Assembly: GCA_949316235.1 (NCBI GenBank) | Contig: OX438750.1 | Location: forward strand, 15,068,865 to 15,132,864 | Source: Oegoconia quadripuncta | Taxonomy: Eukaryota > Arthropoda > Insecta > Lepidoptera > Autostichidae | Direction: 5' to 3' | DNA: 64,000 bases | Part shown: positions 21,028 to 32,115 of the stretch, one piece after another | Layout of the letters: each line of letters begins with the position of its first letter | Position numbering within the stretch: the stretch's first letter is position 1 | The notes under the pieces: generated by a model | Told to the model about the DNA's origin: nothing | Database searches by the model: none | What the model saw: the letters and a program-made list of their open reading frames with translations, nothing else | Position numbers and translations under genes: made by a program

Positions 21028-21256
21028 CTTTTATGCGCAACGGCACTTCAATCACACCTGATGTTAAGTGAAGATGAGGCCAAAGCGCGTTCACTCGGAA
21101 CCGCTAACTTATTTGGGGGCCTGGCTTATCTCAAACAACGGGAACACCACGAGTATGTCACAATATTGCTGCTTGGTGGCAGACTTAGATAAGATTGTGG
21201 TAGCTGGCCAGGTGGACATTAACAGCTAATGTTATTTACATTGAGCCGCGAAGGGG
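21028..21256 (-). mobile_element. SINE-A copy
   Basis: ATGCGCAACGGCACTTCAAT, then CACACCTGATGTTAAGTGAA, GATGAGGCCAAAGCG, a TTGCTGCTTGGTGGCAGACT block, and GATTGTGGTAGCTGGCCAGG. Ends at the head with ACATTGAGCCGCGAAGG. The stretch that should hold the B box is deleted: the body passes directly from GTGGACATTAACAG to the box-A side. Confidence 0.8.
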
Positions 21257-22538
21257 GGTTAGGTTAAGTTAACAAGGCAGTTGGATTTGATCAGGCCGCC
21301 CACTTATATTATAAGGCTGTTTGCCCATCCATCGTTGTTCGTCAAATTCAAACTTTGGAATTACAGTTTTACTTCGATGCGATTCCTTTTATTTCGATTC
21401 TGCATTTGATGATCCAAAAGAAGTACAAACAGGCTAGCAGATAACTTATGCTCTTAGAAGATGGAGTTGTTCTTTAGGGAATATGTCAACAATTACTCAT
21501 CGCGTATTCCCAAGTAAACAAGAATCGCAGAAAGACACAAAGCCACTTCACGAACTGGCTATCTATTTGTTTTCAATGATAATAAAAAGAGTGATAAAAG
21601 AAAGAGTCCAACAAAAAGCATCGATGGATCCGCTCCGCTTCGCAGTGATTGTCAAGAAACATGGCGGACAATTAGCATAATTACATCAGGCAGGTGGCAT
21701 GTGCGAAAGTTAACAGTGGATCAGTCATTCTTGTCAATTAGGAGTAGAATAGAACCAGCTCTGAATGTGGTCTAGCAACTGGTCTAACCGGTGGAAATGC
21801 AGGCCGTGAGTTTAAATTTGAAGCAACTAGAGAAAGGCTAACAATTATTTGCAAAAATAAAGAAAGTTTTTTTGGAACACGGAAGGCCAATTTCGATTTA
21901 AAAGGTTTTCAATTGTAAAATAGACATAGTGCATTGCGATAAAATAGCGAGAAAACACCATATTTAGCCTGTGACGCATGCGTTACACATTTATAAAAAG
22001 GTACTTTTTGGGAGAGGGCTAGGATTGAATAGTTACTGAGATGCTGTCTATAAATTTGCAATCGTGTCATATAAGAATTCAAAACATTAGACATATATAG
22101 CTGTATTATTAACTTTGTGTTGTGTTGTCTTACGTCTTAGAATGTTCAGCTGGGGGAGTAAATTTTGGTTAAAACTCATATTCTGAGCCATCTTCATGAT
22201 GCACTTGACATTGGCAAAATTTGAGAGAACCGAAAGAAAAACCCGGTCAAGTTGGACTCACGCACAAAGTGACCACTCAACGTACTTATTACATTTGTTG
22301 TTGAACAGTGTACGCACTAGAGTCACGCCACGTTTGAAATTTGAAATGTTGAAGAAATGCTATTTTGCCGTGATAAAGGCCATAATATTAAGACGCAAAT
22401 TTCTGGCTAACAATTACGGTTGAAGCTGTACGTACCGGTGACGGACGGAAATATGGTCCCGGTGGCAATCTTTGGGTACAGAACCAAGAAAAAAGTAAGG
22501 GCAGGGGTGTGATAAATAAAGACTAAATTTTACCACCA
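21257..22538. other. Non-coding stretch, nothing recognised
   Basis: Several short frames (for example 21483-21680 and 22196-22423) lack any recognisable motif. No RNA gene seen. Confidence 0.4.
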
Positions 22539-22751
22539 GGTGGTAGGGCATTTTAAATGTCCGCATGGCTAGCTACCACCATCTTATCTAAATATGCCGC
22601 TAAGCAGCAATGTTAATAGCATTGTTGTGTTCCGGTTGTCAGAGATAAGATAGCCAGTCCCCCAAATGTGTTGGGGTTTCCGGGTCAGTACGCATCCACC
22701 TTCGACCTCATCTTCACTTAACATCAGGTGTGATTGAGGTCATAAAAAAAA
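22539..22751 (+). mobile_element. SINE-A copy, 5'-truncated
   Basis: Body and tail only: GGTGGTAGGGCATTTTAAAT, GCTAGCTACCACCATCTTAT, GTTGTGTTCCGGTTGTCAGA, GTGTTGGGGTTTCCGGGTCA, TCTTCACTTAACATCAGGTG, ending in GAGGTCATAAAAAAAAA. The tRNA-like head is absent. Confidence 0.85.
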
Positions 22752-23894
22752 ACCACACGGTAATGAAAGGTAATGTAGGTCAGGTCGTTATTCAAAGGAA
22801 ACTTCACCTTAACATTTCAACGCAACGTGTAATTTGCATGTAACGTGATAATGAAAGGGCCAACTAGAGCGTACCATATATCCGGTCAACTTACTTTAGA
22901 CTGTATCAATATCCGATACTGTTGGATATTCTTCCCCATGACATTCCACGTCCCGTTAACCTTGAGTTTTTGTCATCTATTGTATTTCAGTACTACTACT
23001 GCACGTTATCTTATCATATTAGAACATTAGACTGTTCATAGCTGTTAATTAGGTGATGGGTTACTTTTGTATTGTATTGTCTACTACTTTTAACCCCCCA
23101 ACGGACGCCAAAAGCGGGATGTTATAAGTTTGAAGCAATATGTCTGTATATGGCATTGTAACGTCAAAACAGCCGAACGGATTTGAAAACGGTTTTTATT
23201 TCTGAAAGCTGCTGTTTGCGATATAGTTCATAGCCATGTTTCATGGAAATCGGTTATGTTGTTTCTAAGATATTTTTTATTAAACATAATCAATCATAGT
23301 CTCTCTGGGGGTTTTCTATTAATTGTCCATCGTATCATGTCAGAATTAAGAACATTAAATCGTATATAGCTGTAATATTGACTAGGTGATGGCTTATTTT
23401 GTCTTGTCTACAAAATAATTTTGCTTAAAAACTCATATTCTGTAACCTCTTGACAAAAAGTTGTAAAAACCGAACTTAATTGAATATCCGATACTATTAA
23501 CAAAAAAATAATACTTAAATAGGAATACTAAGATCGCTATAAATATACAAATAAAGTGTCATGAACGAGTTTTAATGAATTGGACAGGTGCAGGTGCCAT
23601 CGACAGTGTAAACTTTAACACCAGGTTATGTCGGTGTCATCATTCTTCAAAATGATAAAACATTTTTTTAAATAGTGTTAGGCGTAATGCGACTGTTTAC
23701 TAACTAGGTAATAAAATATACCTTATTGTCAGCAAAGATGGCGCCGGTTAATACACTATAAAGCTTGTAGGTAAATTTTAAGTTGATAAAACAAAAATAA
23801 ATTTCATTTATTTAGCATCGCATTGCTCTGTTTGCGATAGATAAACACGTATAGAAATTATACGGAAAAATAACACTTTCATGTAGATGTATGT
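22752..23894. other. Non-coding; diffuse TE-like repeat at ~23090-23290
   Basis: AACCCCCCAACGGACGCCAA, GGGATGTTATAAGTTTGA, GCCGAACGGATTTGAAAACG and AGCCATGTTTCATGGAAATC follow the order of a very common insect repeat (AACCCCCGACGCAAAAAGAGG type). The class is not certain. The rest of the span is unremarkable. Confidence 0.4.
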
Positions 23895-24163
23895 AGATCG
23901 CGTAATTTTACAATGGTTTTACCGTGCGATTTTTGATTTTGGTTTAGATTTGGTTTAGCCGATCTAAAAAATGGTATCGCGCTACTTTTTCTGAACGATT
24001 ATGTTGACGTTACCAAAGTAAAAGCAAACGCAAAACGTTTAGAGCTTACTACGAGTATTAAAAATACTAGGCTAATTTCCTTTTAAATGATTAGCGAGAT
24101 ACGAAATGTGTAGTTTAGTTTCTATTAGTATTATCGTTCAAATTTAGCACGATTGGCACCCTG
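23895..24163 (+). mobile_element. MITE family E, copy 1
   Basis: Matches 50789-51095 in inverted orientation over its whole length: TTTTACAATGGTTTTACC, TTTGGTTTAG, AAAAATGGTATCGCGCTACT, ACGAGTAT, AAATGATTAGCGAGATA and GTATTATCGTTCAAATTTAG. Ends are AGATCGCG at the left and CACGATTGG at the right, worn versions of the GGNCCNATCGCGCTA ends of copy 2. Non-coding. Confidence 0.75.
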
Positions 24164-24325
24164 GTTAATATCTCTGTATCTGCTTTAGATAGCCTCACTA
24201 GTCTGCATATTTATATTTATTAGGTACCAATTAAGTATGGAAGATGAACATACATTATTCGCTGCTGCGAACAGCTGTCACACATGGATTGGCCACTATG
24301 ACAGCAGCGGGACCATCCGTCGTAT

Positions 24326-24786
24326 ATGGAAAAATGTTTGCGTTCGTTCGCTAATAATTTGCTGTTTAGCTCGCTTACCTTCGATCGCTAAATCTACGTA
24401 CCAGTACCACGCAAGCGCCTTAGAAATAAAGATAAGGGGATAAACGTCTATAACCTTGTAGGGTCCAGTGTCCAACACGATGTACATAATAAAGTTATTG
24501 CAATATAAACCATTTGGAATAGAAAAAAATACGATTCTTTTTTTTGAATTTTAGAACAAAAACTCTCAAACTAAAGACAGCTCTATATGCTGAACAAAAT
24601 TAAGTCTCATTTCCATTGAAGAAAAATTCTTTTTTATTTTGTATGCTGGGAGGATAGGATAGACGTATAGAGTTACCGTAATTTAGGTACTTCTAGGGCG
24701 CTTAAGTGGTACCAAACTTAGCGATGGAACGCAAGCGAGCAAAACGGCAAATTATTAGCGAGCGAACGCAAAATTTTTTTCATGGT
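24326..24786. mobile_element. Long-TIR element (family F), ~65-bp arms
   Basis: The left arm (about 24326-24393) has TTTGCGTTCGTTCGCTAATA, ATTTGCTGTTTAGCTCGC and CGATCGCTAAA. The right arm (about 24718-24786), reversed, has TTTGCGTTCGCTCGCTAATA, ATTTGCCGTTTTGCTCGC and CCATCGCTAAG. About 325 bp lies between, with no transposase frame. A fragment of the same family is at 27375-27425. Confidence 0.7.
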
Positions 24787-26050
24787 AGGTACTACGGCAG
24801 CATATTCTGCATAACGTCTTTGGAATAAAAGACATACAATTTTATACCAATAGTAGTAAATAGCATTAATAGCAGTAAATATTGAGAATTCAAGATTTGC
24901 TTCCGCCATTCCCGATTCCCGTCGGCATCTTGGCAATACTTATCACAACTTATACTACGCTTCTGCATAATAAAAACTAGACATCATTCATCGTAACTCA
25001 CATCACTTTACACAATTGTATATTTAATAGAAAGGACGGACTTCTAACATGTGCGATGTAGGGAGCCATAAAGATGCCTCTCCTTAGATGGCGTACCTAC
25101 TGCATAATTATTGGCAATTATCATCGTCAGGCGCTAGTTGCCAGCGGAATTTCATTATAAAGTAAACAGTTTGATACTTTCCACGTGCTAACAGCAATTT
25201 ACTAATGCTTATTTTTAAAAAAAATTATCAGCTTTACAAGCTTGATCTTCATTTATATCTCACCATTTTTGGGTTTTATTTGCAATTGAATGTGGAATGA
25301 TTCAGTGTCGCCTGAATACCAAATAGATGTAGAACGTTATTCACGTTAGATATACCTCAGTAATCAAATACTATCTGGCACTATTGATAAGATTAAAACT
25401 TTTTTGCCATAACGTATTCATTTAACAAAAAAAAACCACCAAAGATCAAGTCGTTGTCGACGTCTCGGTATGATAAACTCTGTAACTGCCAGTTTAAAAG
25501 GGTTTAAAGTATCTTGTAATCGAATACGTACACTCATACTTGGTGGAATGACGTTTTCGACTAAAAAGCTCTCGAGACATAATGATATGTCATCCCATCT
25601 GGATAATACAAAAACCAACCGTGTTAAAAGCTAAATATCTTCGAAACGGCTTAACCGACTTTCAACAAACATGGCTAGGAAACACCATGTCGCAAACACT
25701 AACTTATTAGACCGTTATCAAACATATTGGCGCCTTTTTGCATCAGGCCTACATGCACGATTAATGATTGCTATAAGCGACGCCATTTCAGTACCGAAAT
25801 AATTAAGTGGCAAACCTTCGCGCACCAAACATTATTTGCAAAACAGGTGCATTCGTAGTAAACAAACGTCCGAAGGTTGCCGGCGTGAATGGACGGCTGG
25901 CGATAACAATTTCTACATTTTCCGAGAACACCAACAGCAATTGTCAACGTTGTTTGCCGAGTAATTACTACTATAGTAATTACATGCTGCTATGCACACG
26001 CAGAGCCGGTGCAGACCAGTGGCAAACGTTCCTATAACGATAAACGCTAA
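24787..26050. other. Non-coding stretch; short dispersed repeat at ~25625-25690
   Basis: TTAAAAGCTAAATATCTTCG, GGCTTAACCGACTTTCA and CAAACATGGCTAG at 25625-25690 recur near 63670-63730. No gene supported. A TAATTACTACTATAGTAATTA-like imperfect palindrome is near 25961-25981. Confidence 0.4.
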
Positions 26051-26112
26051 CTCTCGCAACTGATTGGTTGTCAATTGTTCGCGATTTATAGACAGCCAAT
26101 CAGTTGCGAGAA
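26051..26112. repeat. Hairpin with 21-bp arms
   Basis: TCTCGCAACTGATTGGTTGTC at about 26052-26072 and GACAGCCAATCAGTTGCGAG at about 26092-26111 are inverted with a single mismatch, around a loop of about 20 bases. It could be a tiny MITE or a folded RNA stem; nothing marks it as transcribed. Confidence 0.75.
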
Positions 26113-27192
26113 ATGAATAGCCGATAGCCTTTGTTGTTATACAAAATTGACACTTGTCTAGGGCAGACGTGGATTTAGGCGTTTTACTCGCTGTCATCTA
26201 TTATTGGAGATAGGTGGCTGTCAAATGTGTCTATTTGATTTATGTAATTTCGGTAGTAGCGAGTATAAGAGTAAGAATGTTACACAAGCAGAGATCTCCG
26301 CTTGAGGCCAGTTAAAAGGGGACAAATGTATGTAACTTATATAGTTGCATCACTTTCTAACTATGCTCAAGCACTGATCTACACTTGAGCAACATTCTGA
26401 AATAGGAACCTAAGAGTCTCCAGAACTGAAGTGATAGAAAGGTAATCAATCAAAATCAATGAAAAACATTTACAATAACTACGCAGCAATCTTGCAGGAG
26501 GCGTTGCAATGACTCAGTAAATTAAAACCCAAATACGAAAATGTTTTTGTGAACTACAAAGAAATAAGAATTTGGAACAACATGGTAGAGGTGACTATAA
26601 AACAAGATTGCAAAAGACCTTTAAAATGAGCATGACCCCCCCTTATGCTGTACCCAGATGGGGTCCTGTACAATGACATTTAATGCACCATGACCATGCA
26701 CCGTCATCAGATTATTACGTTTTCATTATAATCCTAATGCGTTTCTGATTTGAAGCGTTGTGAATATAAGCGAATGTCACTGAGAGTTAGCTTTGATTTT
26801 GATACCAATACAAGAAGGATTTTCAAGGGAATCGTATAGAAAAAGGAACGAAGGTTGTCACGATAATAATAGATAGCGTTATACTGAAGTCAAGTGTCAA
26901 TGGTATTAAACAGCATTTACTATTAAACTTTGTTCATGTAAACAATCATAAGAATAATGGGTTGTAATTGTTTGATTTATTATGCAAATAGTTTATCTAA
27001 GCAGATTATCGACTTTGATTTTGGTACGTGACTGAATCAGAGCCACCTAGCAATAGTACTTTTTTTTATTTGTTACCTACAAATGCCCTTATTGGAATAC
27101 GACAAACACAAGAGAGCCACGGACAGAAATTTACAAAATAGCACATGTGTATAACCACCGCATCGCAAGTGGTCATGTAGCTCAGTCATGTT
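26113..27192. other. Non-coding stretch, nothing recognised
   Basis: A small TGCTCAAG...CTTGAGCA stem is present at about 26365-26393. No gene, tRNA or shared repeat was recognised. Confidence 0.4.
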
Positions 27193-27345
27193 ACCCAGCT
27201 CTAGCGCTTAACTCAAAGCTATAGCGATAGCAAAGCACTGTCTGTCCTTGTCATTGTGTTAAGATATGACAAGGACGGATAGTACATTGACGTCATAAAC
27301 GATAACAATTCCCAAAGCAATTGAGTTAGACGGTCTGACTGCAGG
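27193..27345 (+). mobile_element. Fold-back MITE family H, copy 2
   Basis: CTTAACTCAAAGCTATAGCG at the left and GCAATTGAGTTAGACGGTCT at the right form inverted ends. TGTCTGTCCTTGTCA and TGACAAGGACGGATAG form the inner stem. Opposite orientation to 12018-12168. It shares the GACGTCATAAACGATAAC block with that copy. Confidence 0.75.
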
Positions 27346-27374
27346 CCGGCTGTCCTCTACGATGCCACAGACGA

Positions 27375-27425
27375 TGGCAAAAGTTTTGCGTTCGATTGCT
27401 AAACTTAAGCGCCCTAGAAGTATTT
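27375..27425 (+). repeat. Fragment of long-TIR family F
   Basis: TTTTGCGTTCGATTGCTAAA followed by CTTAAGCGCCCTAGAAGTA resembles the reverse complement of about 24685-24740. Only about 50 bp is preserved. Confidence 0.5.
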
Positions 27426-27603
27426 ATTATTTCATCATCTCATTTAAGAGCCATGCTCTTGTCGGTGGAGATTTTTCCATATCTCTCTGCTCTCCGCCTT
27501 CCTCTTTACCTCCTGATACGACACGACGTTCAACTTCTCTTTTATTTGCTTTTATTTATTATTTATATTATAGTAAATTGTGGTAACTCGATACGTCTAT
27601 ACA

Positions 27604-27880
27604 TCATCAGTCCGTAAACATCCCACTGCAGGGATATAGACCTTTCCTCATATTGAGGGAGTATGGGCCATAGTCCGCCACGCTGGCCCCGTGCGACTTC
27701 ACACGTCTTCGATTTTTTTAATTTCTCAGGCATGTAGGTTTCCTCGCGATCTTTTCCTTCACCGTTTAAGAGCAGTCGAATAATTTAAAAACTCATTGGT
27801 ACATGGTCTGCCTGAGAATCGAACCTGGTACTCCCAAATTGGGAGACTGTATCTCCTCCACTGAACCATCGACGCTCCAC
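27604..27880 (-). mobile_element. SINE-C, complete insertion with 10-bp target-site duplication
   Basis: On the minus strand the head GGAGCGTCGATGGTTCAGTG (box A region) is followed by a GGTTCGATTC B box (27816-27825 on the plus strand as GAATCGAACC). Next come the body ACGGTGAAGGAAAAGATCGC and AGGAAACCTACATGCC, and the end TGCAGTGGGATGTTTACGGA. CGTCTATACA occurs immediately before (27594-27603) and after (27881-27890), a perfect duplication. I recognise the body as a common lepidopteran tRNA-type SINE. Confidence 0.85.
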
Positions 27881-27885
27881 CGTCT

Positions 27886-28097
27886 ATACATTAGACGTTC
27901 TTCAACTTCTTTTCCTACTTACACACCCTATTCCTTTCTTTAATTGGTCTGGGGTCCAAGGTAGCAATAGAATCACGTAGGGCACCGTCTACCTTCAGTA
28001 GGCGCCGTGTCGAGTACCACTGTTGATCCTGGCTTACAGGAGTTACAGTGGGAGGAGTGTGGAGGCGGGATCTGCCCTTATATATACATTAGACGTT
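27886..28097. repeat. 184-bp segment bounded by 14-bp direct repeats
   Basis: ATACATTAGACGTT is at 27886-27899 and again, exact, at 28084-28097. The intervening segment contains GGTCTGGGGTCCAAGGTAGC and GGCGCCGTGTCGAGTACCAC and is more GC-rich than its surroundings. The layout fits an insertion with a target-site duplication, but the segment has no poly(A) tail or TIR I can see. Confidence 0.55.
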
Positions 28098-28543
28098 AAT
28101 CCCCGTATCCTTACTTATTTTTAAGTGAACTCCGTTGATTTGAGGTTTTAAGGATTTGGCAAATGGTATTACTTACTCCGTGGCTGATAAACCTTAAACT
28201 TCCTTACCAGGTGATAGGTGAGTGTATGGTTTAAATGGATCATACATTTTTAGTAAGTTACCGTTATGTTTATAGTCCGAAAACTAAACCCCAGTCAAAC
28301 CAGCAGGATCCACCAGGATCGAAGATACACCACAAGATCCTCTTGTCACTTTACCTGTAACAATAGAATATTAAACCATTAATTTGTAGAAAAAATGTAT
28401 TTATTAAAAATAGAAAGTAGGAACAAAATATTTGTTTCAATAAGTGGTAATTTCAAGAAATGGATGTTCAGAACCGCTATCAGGACTTGCAGGAAATTGG
28501 ACTTCATTCAGAGAGAATATTACAGCTACTTAGTTACTCGTAT
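28098..28543. other. Non-coding stretch, nothing recognised
   Basis: No gene or repeat recognised. Confidence 0.4.
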
Positions 28544-28785
28544 ACTTTTTTACGCATAATGAGTTAGCGTTTGACCTCGATTACACGTTAAAATAAGGTC
28601 AAACTTTATCACTATCCGGAACTCAACAATGCTGCTTGAGGGCAGATTTAGATAACACGGTGGTAGCTCAAACAAACTACCACAAACCATAATGATTCGG
28701 TATTATACATGTAGGTATACCCCGCTGGGAATGGAACTGGCGACCTCCATTCTGTGTATTTTACGCTGTTTGCAGAACTGGCAGT
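28544..28785 (-). mobile_element. SINE-A copy, diverged
   Basis: T-run, ACGCATAATGAGTTAGCGTT, GACCTCGATTACACG, CGGAACTCAACAATGCTGCT, GGCAGATTTAGATAACACGG, and at the head ACCCCGCTGGGAATGGAACT with GCGACCTCC. This is the region equivalent to the B box, with two changes. The tail lacks the AAGTGAAGATGAGGCCG block. Confidence 0.7.
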
Positions 28786-29717
28786 TCAGTTGTTAAATTT
28801 AGGTGCCAGCTATTTCATGAGGAAAAAGGTAACACCTAATTAGAGTTAAGAAATGTTTTCTAAAAAAATTACCTCGATATATTTGCATTTTTTTTATTAG
28901 TTGTTTCCCGCGCGCAATAGCACCCACTTGGAATTTGAATAGGTACCTGTACTAATGTCCTTCTGAGGGTTTCATATTACCTCTCTGCAAATATAAAACG
29001 TTTGAATGGTGTAACTAACTGTCACTTTATGTCACGTCCATCAATTAAAATCTGCTAGTTTCCTACAACTATATTTAATACGATTTTAATTATGCTAGAA
29101 AAATACAATAGGGACGTTTGGCTTACGGCTCCACCACGAGCTGGAGCGATAAACGACGCTATGGCTGTTGTCACCATTCACTGAGTGCTGGTCATGATGA
29201 GATAGGTGACGCGCATCGTGACGAGCCTCAGTGAATGTTAAAATCGCTCGTCGCACCGCTAGTCGCGCAAGGTCGTGGCCAAGCATCAGGTCGCCACTGA
29301 ATGACGGAGCCCCGCTGCTCTCAGGCTTTGTTTAGATTAACAAGCTTACAGTTGCTATGAAAGCGTTATTAACCAAAGTGTGATACAAGAATAATGGGAC
29401 TCTTCTGTTCCTAACCTGTCCAGAGTATTATGTACTTCTGAGGACACCGACACCACGGGCTGGTTACAACGTCGCAATTTCTGTCATTTTGGAAACAAAA
29501 TGCCATCTCTTACGAAATATCTAAATGAAAAATAAAAAAAAGGAGCGGAGTAACTCACTTGTCACTTGATTTTTGTCACTCATTGTAATTGTTCGACAAT
29601 TTTAGTATTTTTAAAGCACAACCTTTTAAAGATATTGCGATGTTCGCAAATCGATAATTAGTGAAAACAATTGAAAATGAAGTCCAATTATCATGAAATA
29701 AATAAGAAATATCCTTA
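28786..29717. other. Non-coding stretch with a GC-rich patch at ~29110-29325
   Basis: The patch holds GAGCGATTTTAACATTCACT-type sequence on the minus strand and a 63-codon frame without a motif. It may be an old element; no matching copy was found in this window. Remaining sequence unremarkable. Confidence 0.35.
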
Positions 29718-29942
29718 GAATACACACAGCGCCATCTAGTTCCATACTAAGCCACTAGGCTTGTGTTATGTATACCAGATGTTTGACATACTACACAAAT
29801 ACATTTTTTTTGTAAATACAAAACATCGATTACTCGGGTACAGTACATGTAAGTATTCATCATACAATATGGCCCTAACGGATTCGAAGCCGCGACCTCT
29901 TTAGATGTCTACAGTCTCTAACCGCTACACCAAACCGGTTGT
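29718..29942 (-). mobile_element. SINE-B copy with tRNA-like head
   Basis: Minus strand: head GGTTTGGTGTAGCGGTTAGA (box A), GGTCGCGGCTTCGAATCC (box B; plus-strand positions about 29879-29891), then GTATGATGAATACTTACATG and the 3' part GGAACTAGATGGCGCTGTGT. Shares the GTGTAGNGGTTAGNNACCCT style head and GGAACTAGATGG end with 47733-47933. Confidence 0.75.
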
Positions 29943-29974
29943 TATATAAATGAATAAATACAGACAACAATGGG

Positions 29975-31064
29975 ATAAGGCACTGGTCCCACCGCCGACG
30001 ATGAACGAGAAGCGATTAAAGCTAGAAACGAGTTGGCAAGCAGCGCGGAGCGAGTGTGTAGTTCTGATAGTATTGTCGCTCGGCTATAAAGCGAGTGTTC
30101 GAATGCGACGATACATCAACATCGTCGTCCGAACTAGACAATAATGATAACTCATATGATTGTTTTAAATTCATAGTAAATACGTGCATTCAAATCCACG
30201 TTGTACAGTAGAATGATCGCTCTGACCGCTAAGCGGGCATCGCTTGGCGAGTACCGCTCAGCGAGTTTTAACGTTTATAGCTTTTCTCGCTGCGATCAAC
30301 TAGTGAAGAGAGAGTCTTCGCTGGCAGTGTAAACAGCCAGCGATGAACTATAAATATATCAAAGTCAAAGTCAAAAATGCTTTATTTTGTATGTACACAA
30401 AGTACACTTAAAATAATCAATTTTATATTTTTTAAGCTACTGCTTGTTCAAAATGCAATTTTCCCCTAGAGAAGAACAAACAAGAAACTCGAAGGGTTGC
30501 TCTTTTAAAATCAGGCTTTGATTTTACATAAAGGTTTTTATATAATTTACTTTTAACCATTTGCATGCCATTAGATGACGCAACACGCTTGTTCTAAAAT
30601 AAATGTTCATCAATGATTGTACCGTGTTAGCCTGCAAATAAATTATTTGTATTTGTATTTATATTTCATTATTAATTGTGAAATAACCTGGCATGCGAAC
30701 GATCTGATTATGTCCAGGGATGATTATCATCTAAATAGTCTGATATTTTATAATATGCTTTGTTAATAAGTTTCTGTATTATAGTATCTTTAAATTTATT
30801 GAGAGGAAGATTTTGTATATCAACTGGAACCTTATTGAAAAAGCGTATACATAACCCTTTGAATGAATTACTGACTTTGCGGAGGCGACTTATGTGACCT
30901 GCAAGTTTATCTTTATTACATCATGTTTATCACTATTTTTCCTAAATGATGCTATATCGACACTTTATTACCAACACGGGATCTTTATCTTTTGTTCGTT
31001 TCTAGAGCGAGAAAATAGTCGATAGCTGATCGCTTTCTAGCCCTTGGTGGGACTAGTGCCTTAT
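29975..31064. mobile_element. Long-TIR element (family G) interrupted by a LINE
   Basis: The left end ATAAGGCACTGGTCCCACC is matched by the right end, reversed, ATAAGGCACTAGTCCCACC. The arms continue inward with AGAAGCGAT / GAAAGCGAT and CTAGAAACGA on both sides (right arm about 30998-31064). The interior carries GC-richer blocks (ACCGCTAAGCGGGCATCGCT) and a LINE-C fragment at 30358-30960. Without the LINE the element would be about 490 bp. No transposase. Confidence 0.7.
30358..30960 (-). mobile_element. LINE family C, 3' part of ORF and tail
   Basis: On the minus strand, 30925 down to 30708 is an open frame of about 70 codons reading ...NSFKGLCIRFFNKVPVDIQ... and ending KAYYKISDYLDDNHPWT-stop. 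This is the typical C-terminus of a lepidopteran endonuclease/reverse transcriptase. A frameshift lies near 30925. The 3' UTR runs to 30358, where (TCAAAG) repeats mark a microsatellite tail. A second, more decayed copy is at 62820-63180. Confidence 0.75.
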
Positions 31065-31408
31065 GTGTTTCGGTGTTCAATCAACTAAGACATATCTGTA
31101 GCAGTGGGCTTGTTTGTCTTCCAATTTAGTGTTGTTGGCAAGTTTTTTCTCCAAAACAGGGAAACAAGGACCCCTTGCTAACAGTCGGTCAGTGTTAATT
31201 AACACGGCCGTGTCTAACTCAGCGACTTTCCCTTTGCGCGAGCGCACTCAATGATGCGGTGAGTCGCTCGCTGCTAGTTGCCCAATTCACCATCACTTTC
31301 CCCGATCGTAGCTGCCTTTACGCAGAGTGGAAGATATTTTGTTTAAAAACTGGCCAGGTGCGTGCCGGCCAACGCGCAGTGTAGAGTTCCATACTTGCCC
31401 TCACAATT
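31065..31408. other. Non-coding stretch, nothing recognised
   Basis: Contains a moderately GC-rich section around 31200-31330 with GTGAGTCGCTCGCTGC. No gene seen. Confidence 0.35.
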
Positions 31409-32115
31409 TTTTTTTTTTTTTTTTTTTTTTTATGGTTAACTGGATACGCATTTGACCACAATCTCACCTGATGGGAAGTGATGATGTGGCCGAAGATGAA
31501 GCACGCGATCTCAGTAGATGCCTATTCACCCTGCTCTTGAAGATCCCAAGGTTGTAGGATTCAGGAAAGACTGACGCCGGAAGGGAGTTCCATGCCTTGG
31601 CTGTTCGCATTATGAATGAAGAATCGAACCGCTTAGTGCGAATGTTCGGTATGTTAACTACATACGGGTGGAATCCCTCCCCGCGCCTAGTAGTCCGAAG
31701 ATGGAATGGCGATGGTGGAATAAGATTGTGTAATTCCAACGCACACTCACCGAAATGTATCCTGTAAAAGACCGAGAGACAGGCGACCTTGCGACGGTGT
31801 TCGAGGCTCTGCAATTTAGCAGTGATCGAATGGTCACCAATGAGTCTTTTGGCACGTCGTTCCACAGAATCGAGTGCAGCCAGCTGGTACTTGGCTGAAC
31901 CATCCCAAAGGTGACAGCAGTATTCCATGCACGAGCGAACCTGAGCCTGGTAAAGTACCAAAAGCTGTTTCGGCATGAAATATCGCCTGACCTTGAGAAG
32001 AATGCCAAGCTTCTTAGCTGCTGTTTTAGCATTTCGTTCTATGGAGCGCCCAAAATTTAGGTTGGAGGTTAGCTCCAAACCAAACCCAAAAGATTTTCGA
32101 CTATTACTCATTAAC
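31409..32115 (-). mobile_element. LINE family B, longest copy, with poly(A) tail
   Basis: A 24-base T-run at about 31409-31432 is the poly(A) tail. It is followed on the minus strand by a 3' UTR (CAGGTGAGATTGTGGTCAAA) and an open frame of 215 codons at 31464-32111. Four other fragments of the same family lie at 16621, 35125, 36104 and 37863. The copy is 5'-truncated near 32115, inside the reverse-transcriptase C-terminal region. Confidence 0.88.
31464..32111 (-). pseudogene. C-terminal 215 codons of a LINE-B reverse transcriptase
   Basis: Reads SFGFGLELTSNLNFG, AAKKLGILLKVRRYFMPKQL, VLYQAQVRSCMEYCCHLWDG, SVERRAKRLIGD and AKAWNSLPASVFPESYNLG. These are the hallmarks of the region after the RT palm/thumb in Jockey-type insect elements. 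The catalytic YADD part is missing because of 5' truncation, so the fragment cannot be functional although its frame is intact. The frame's integrity suggests a fairly recent insertion. Confidence 0.85.
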
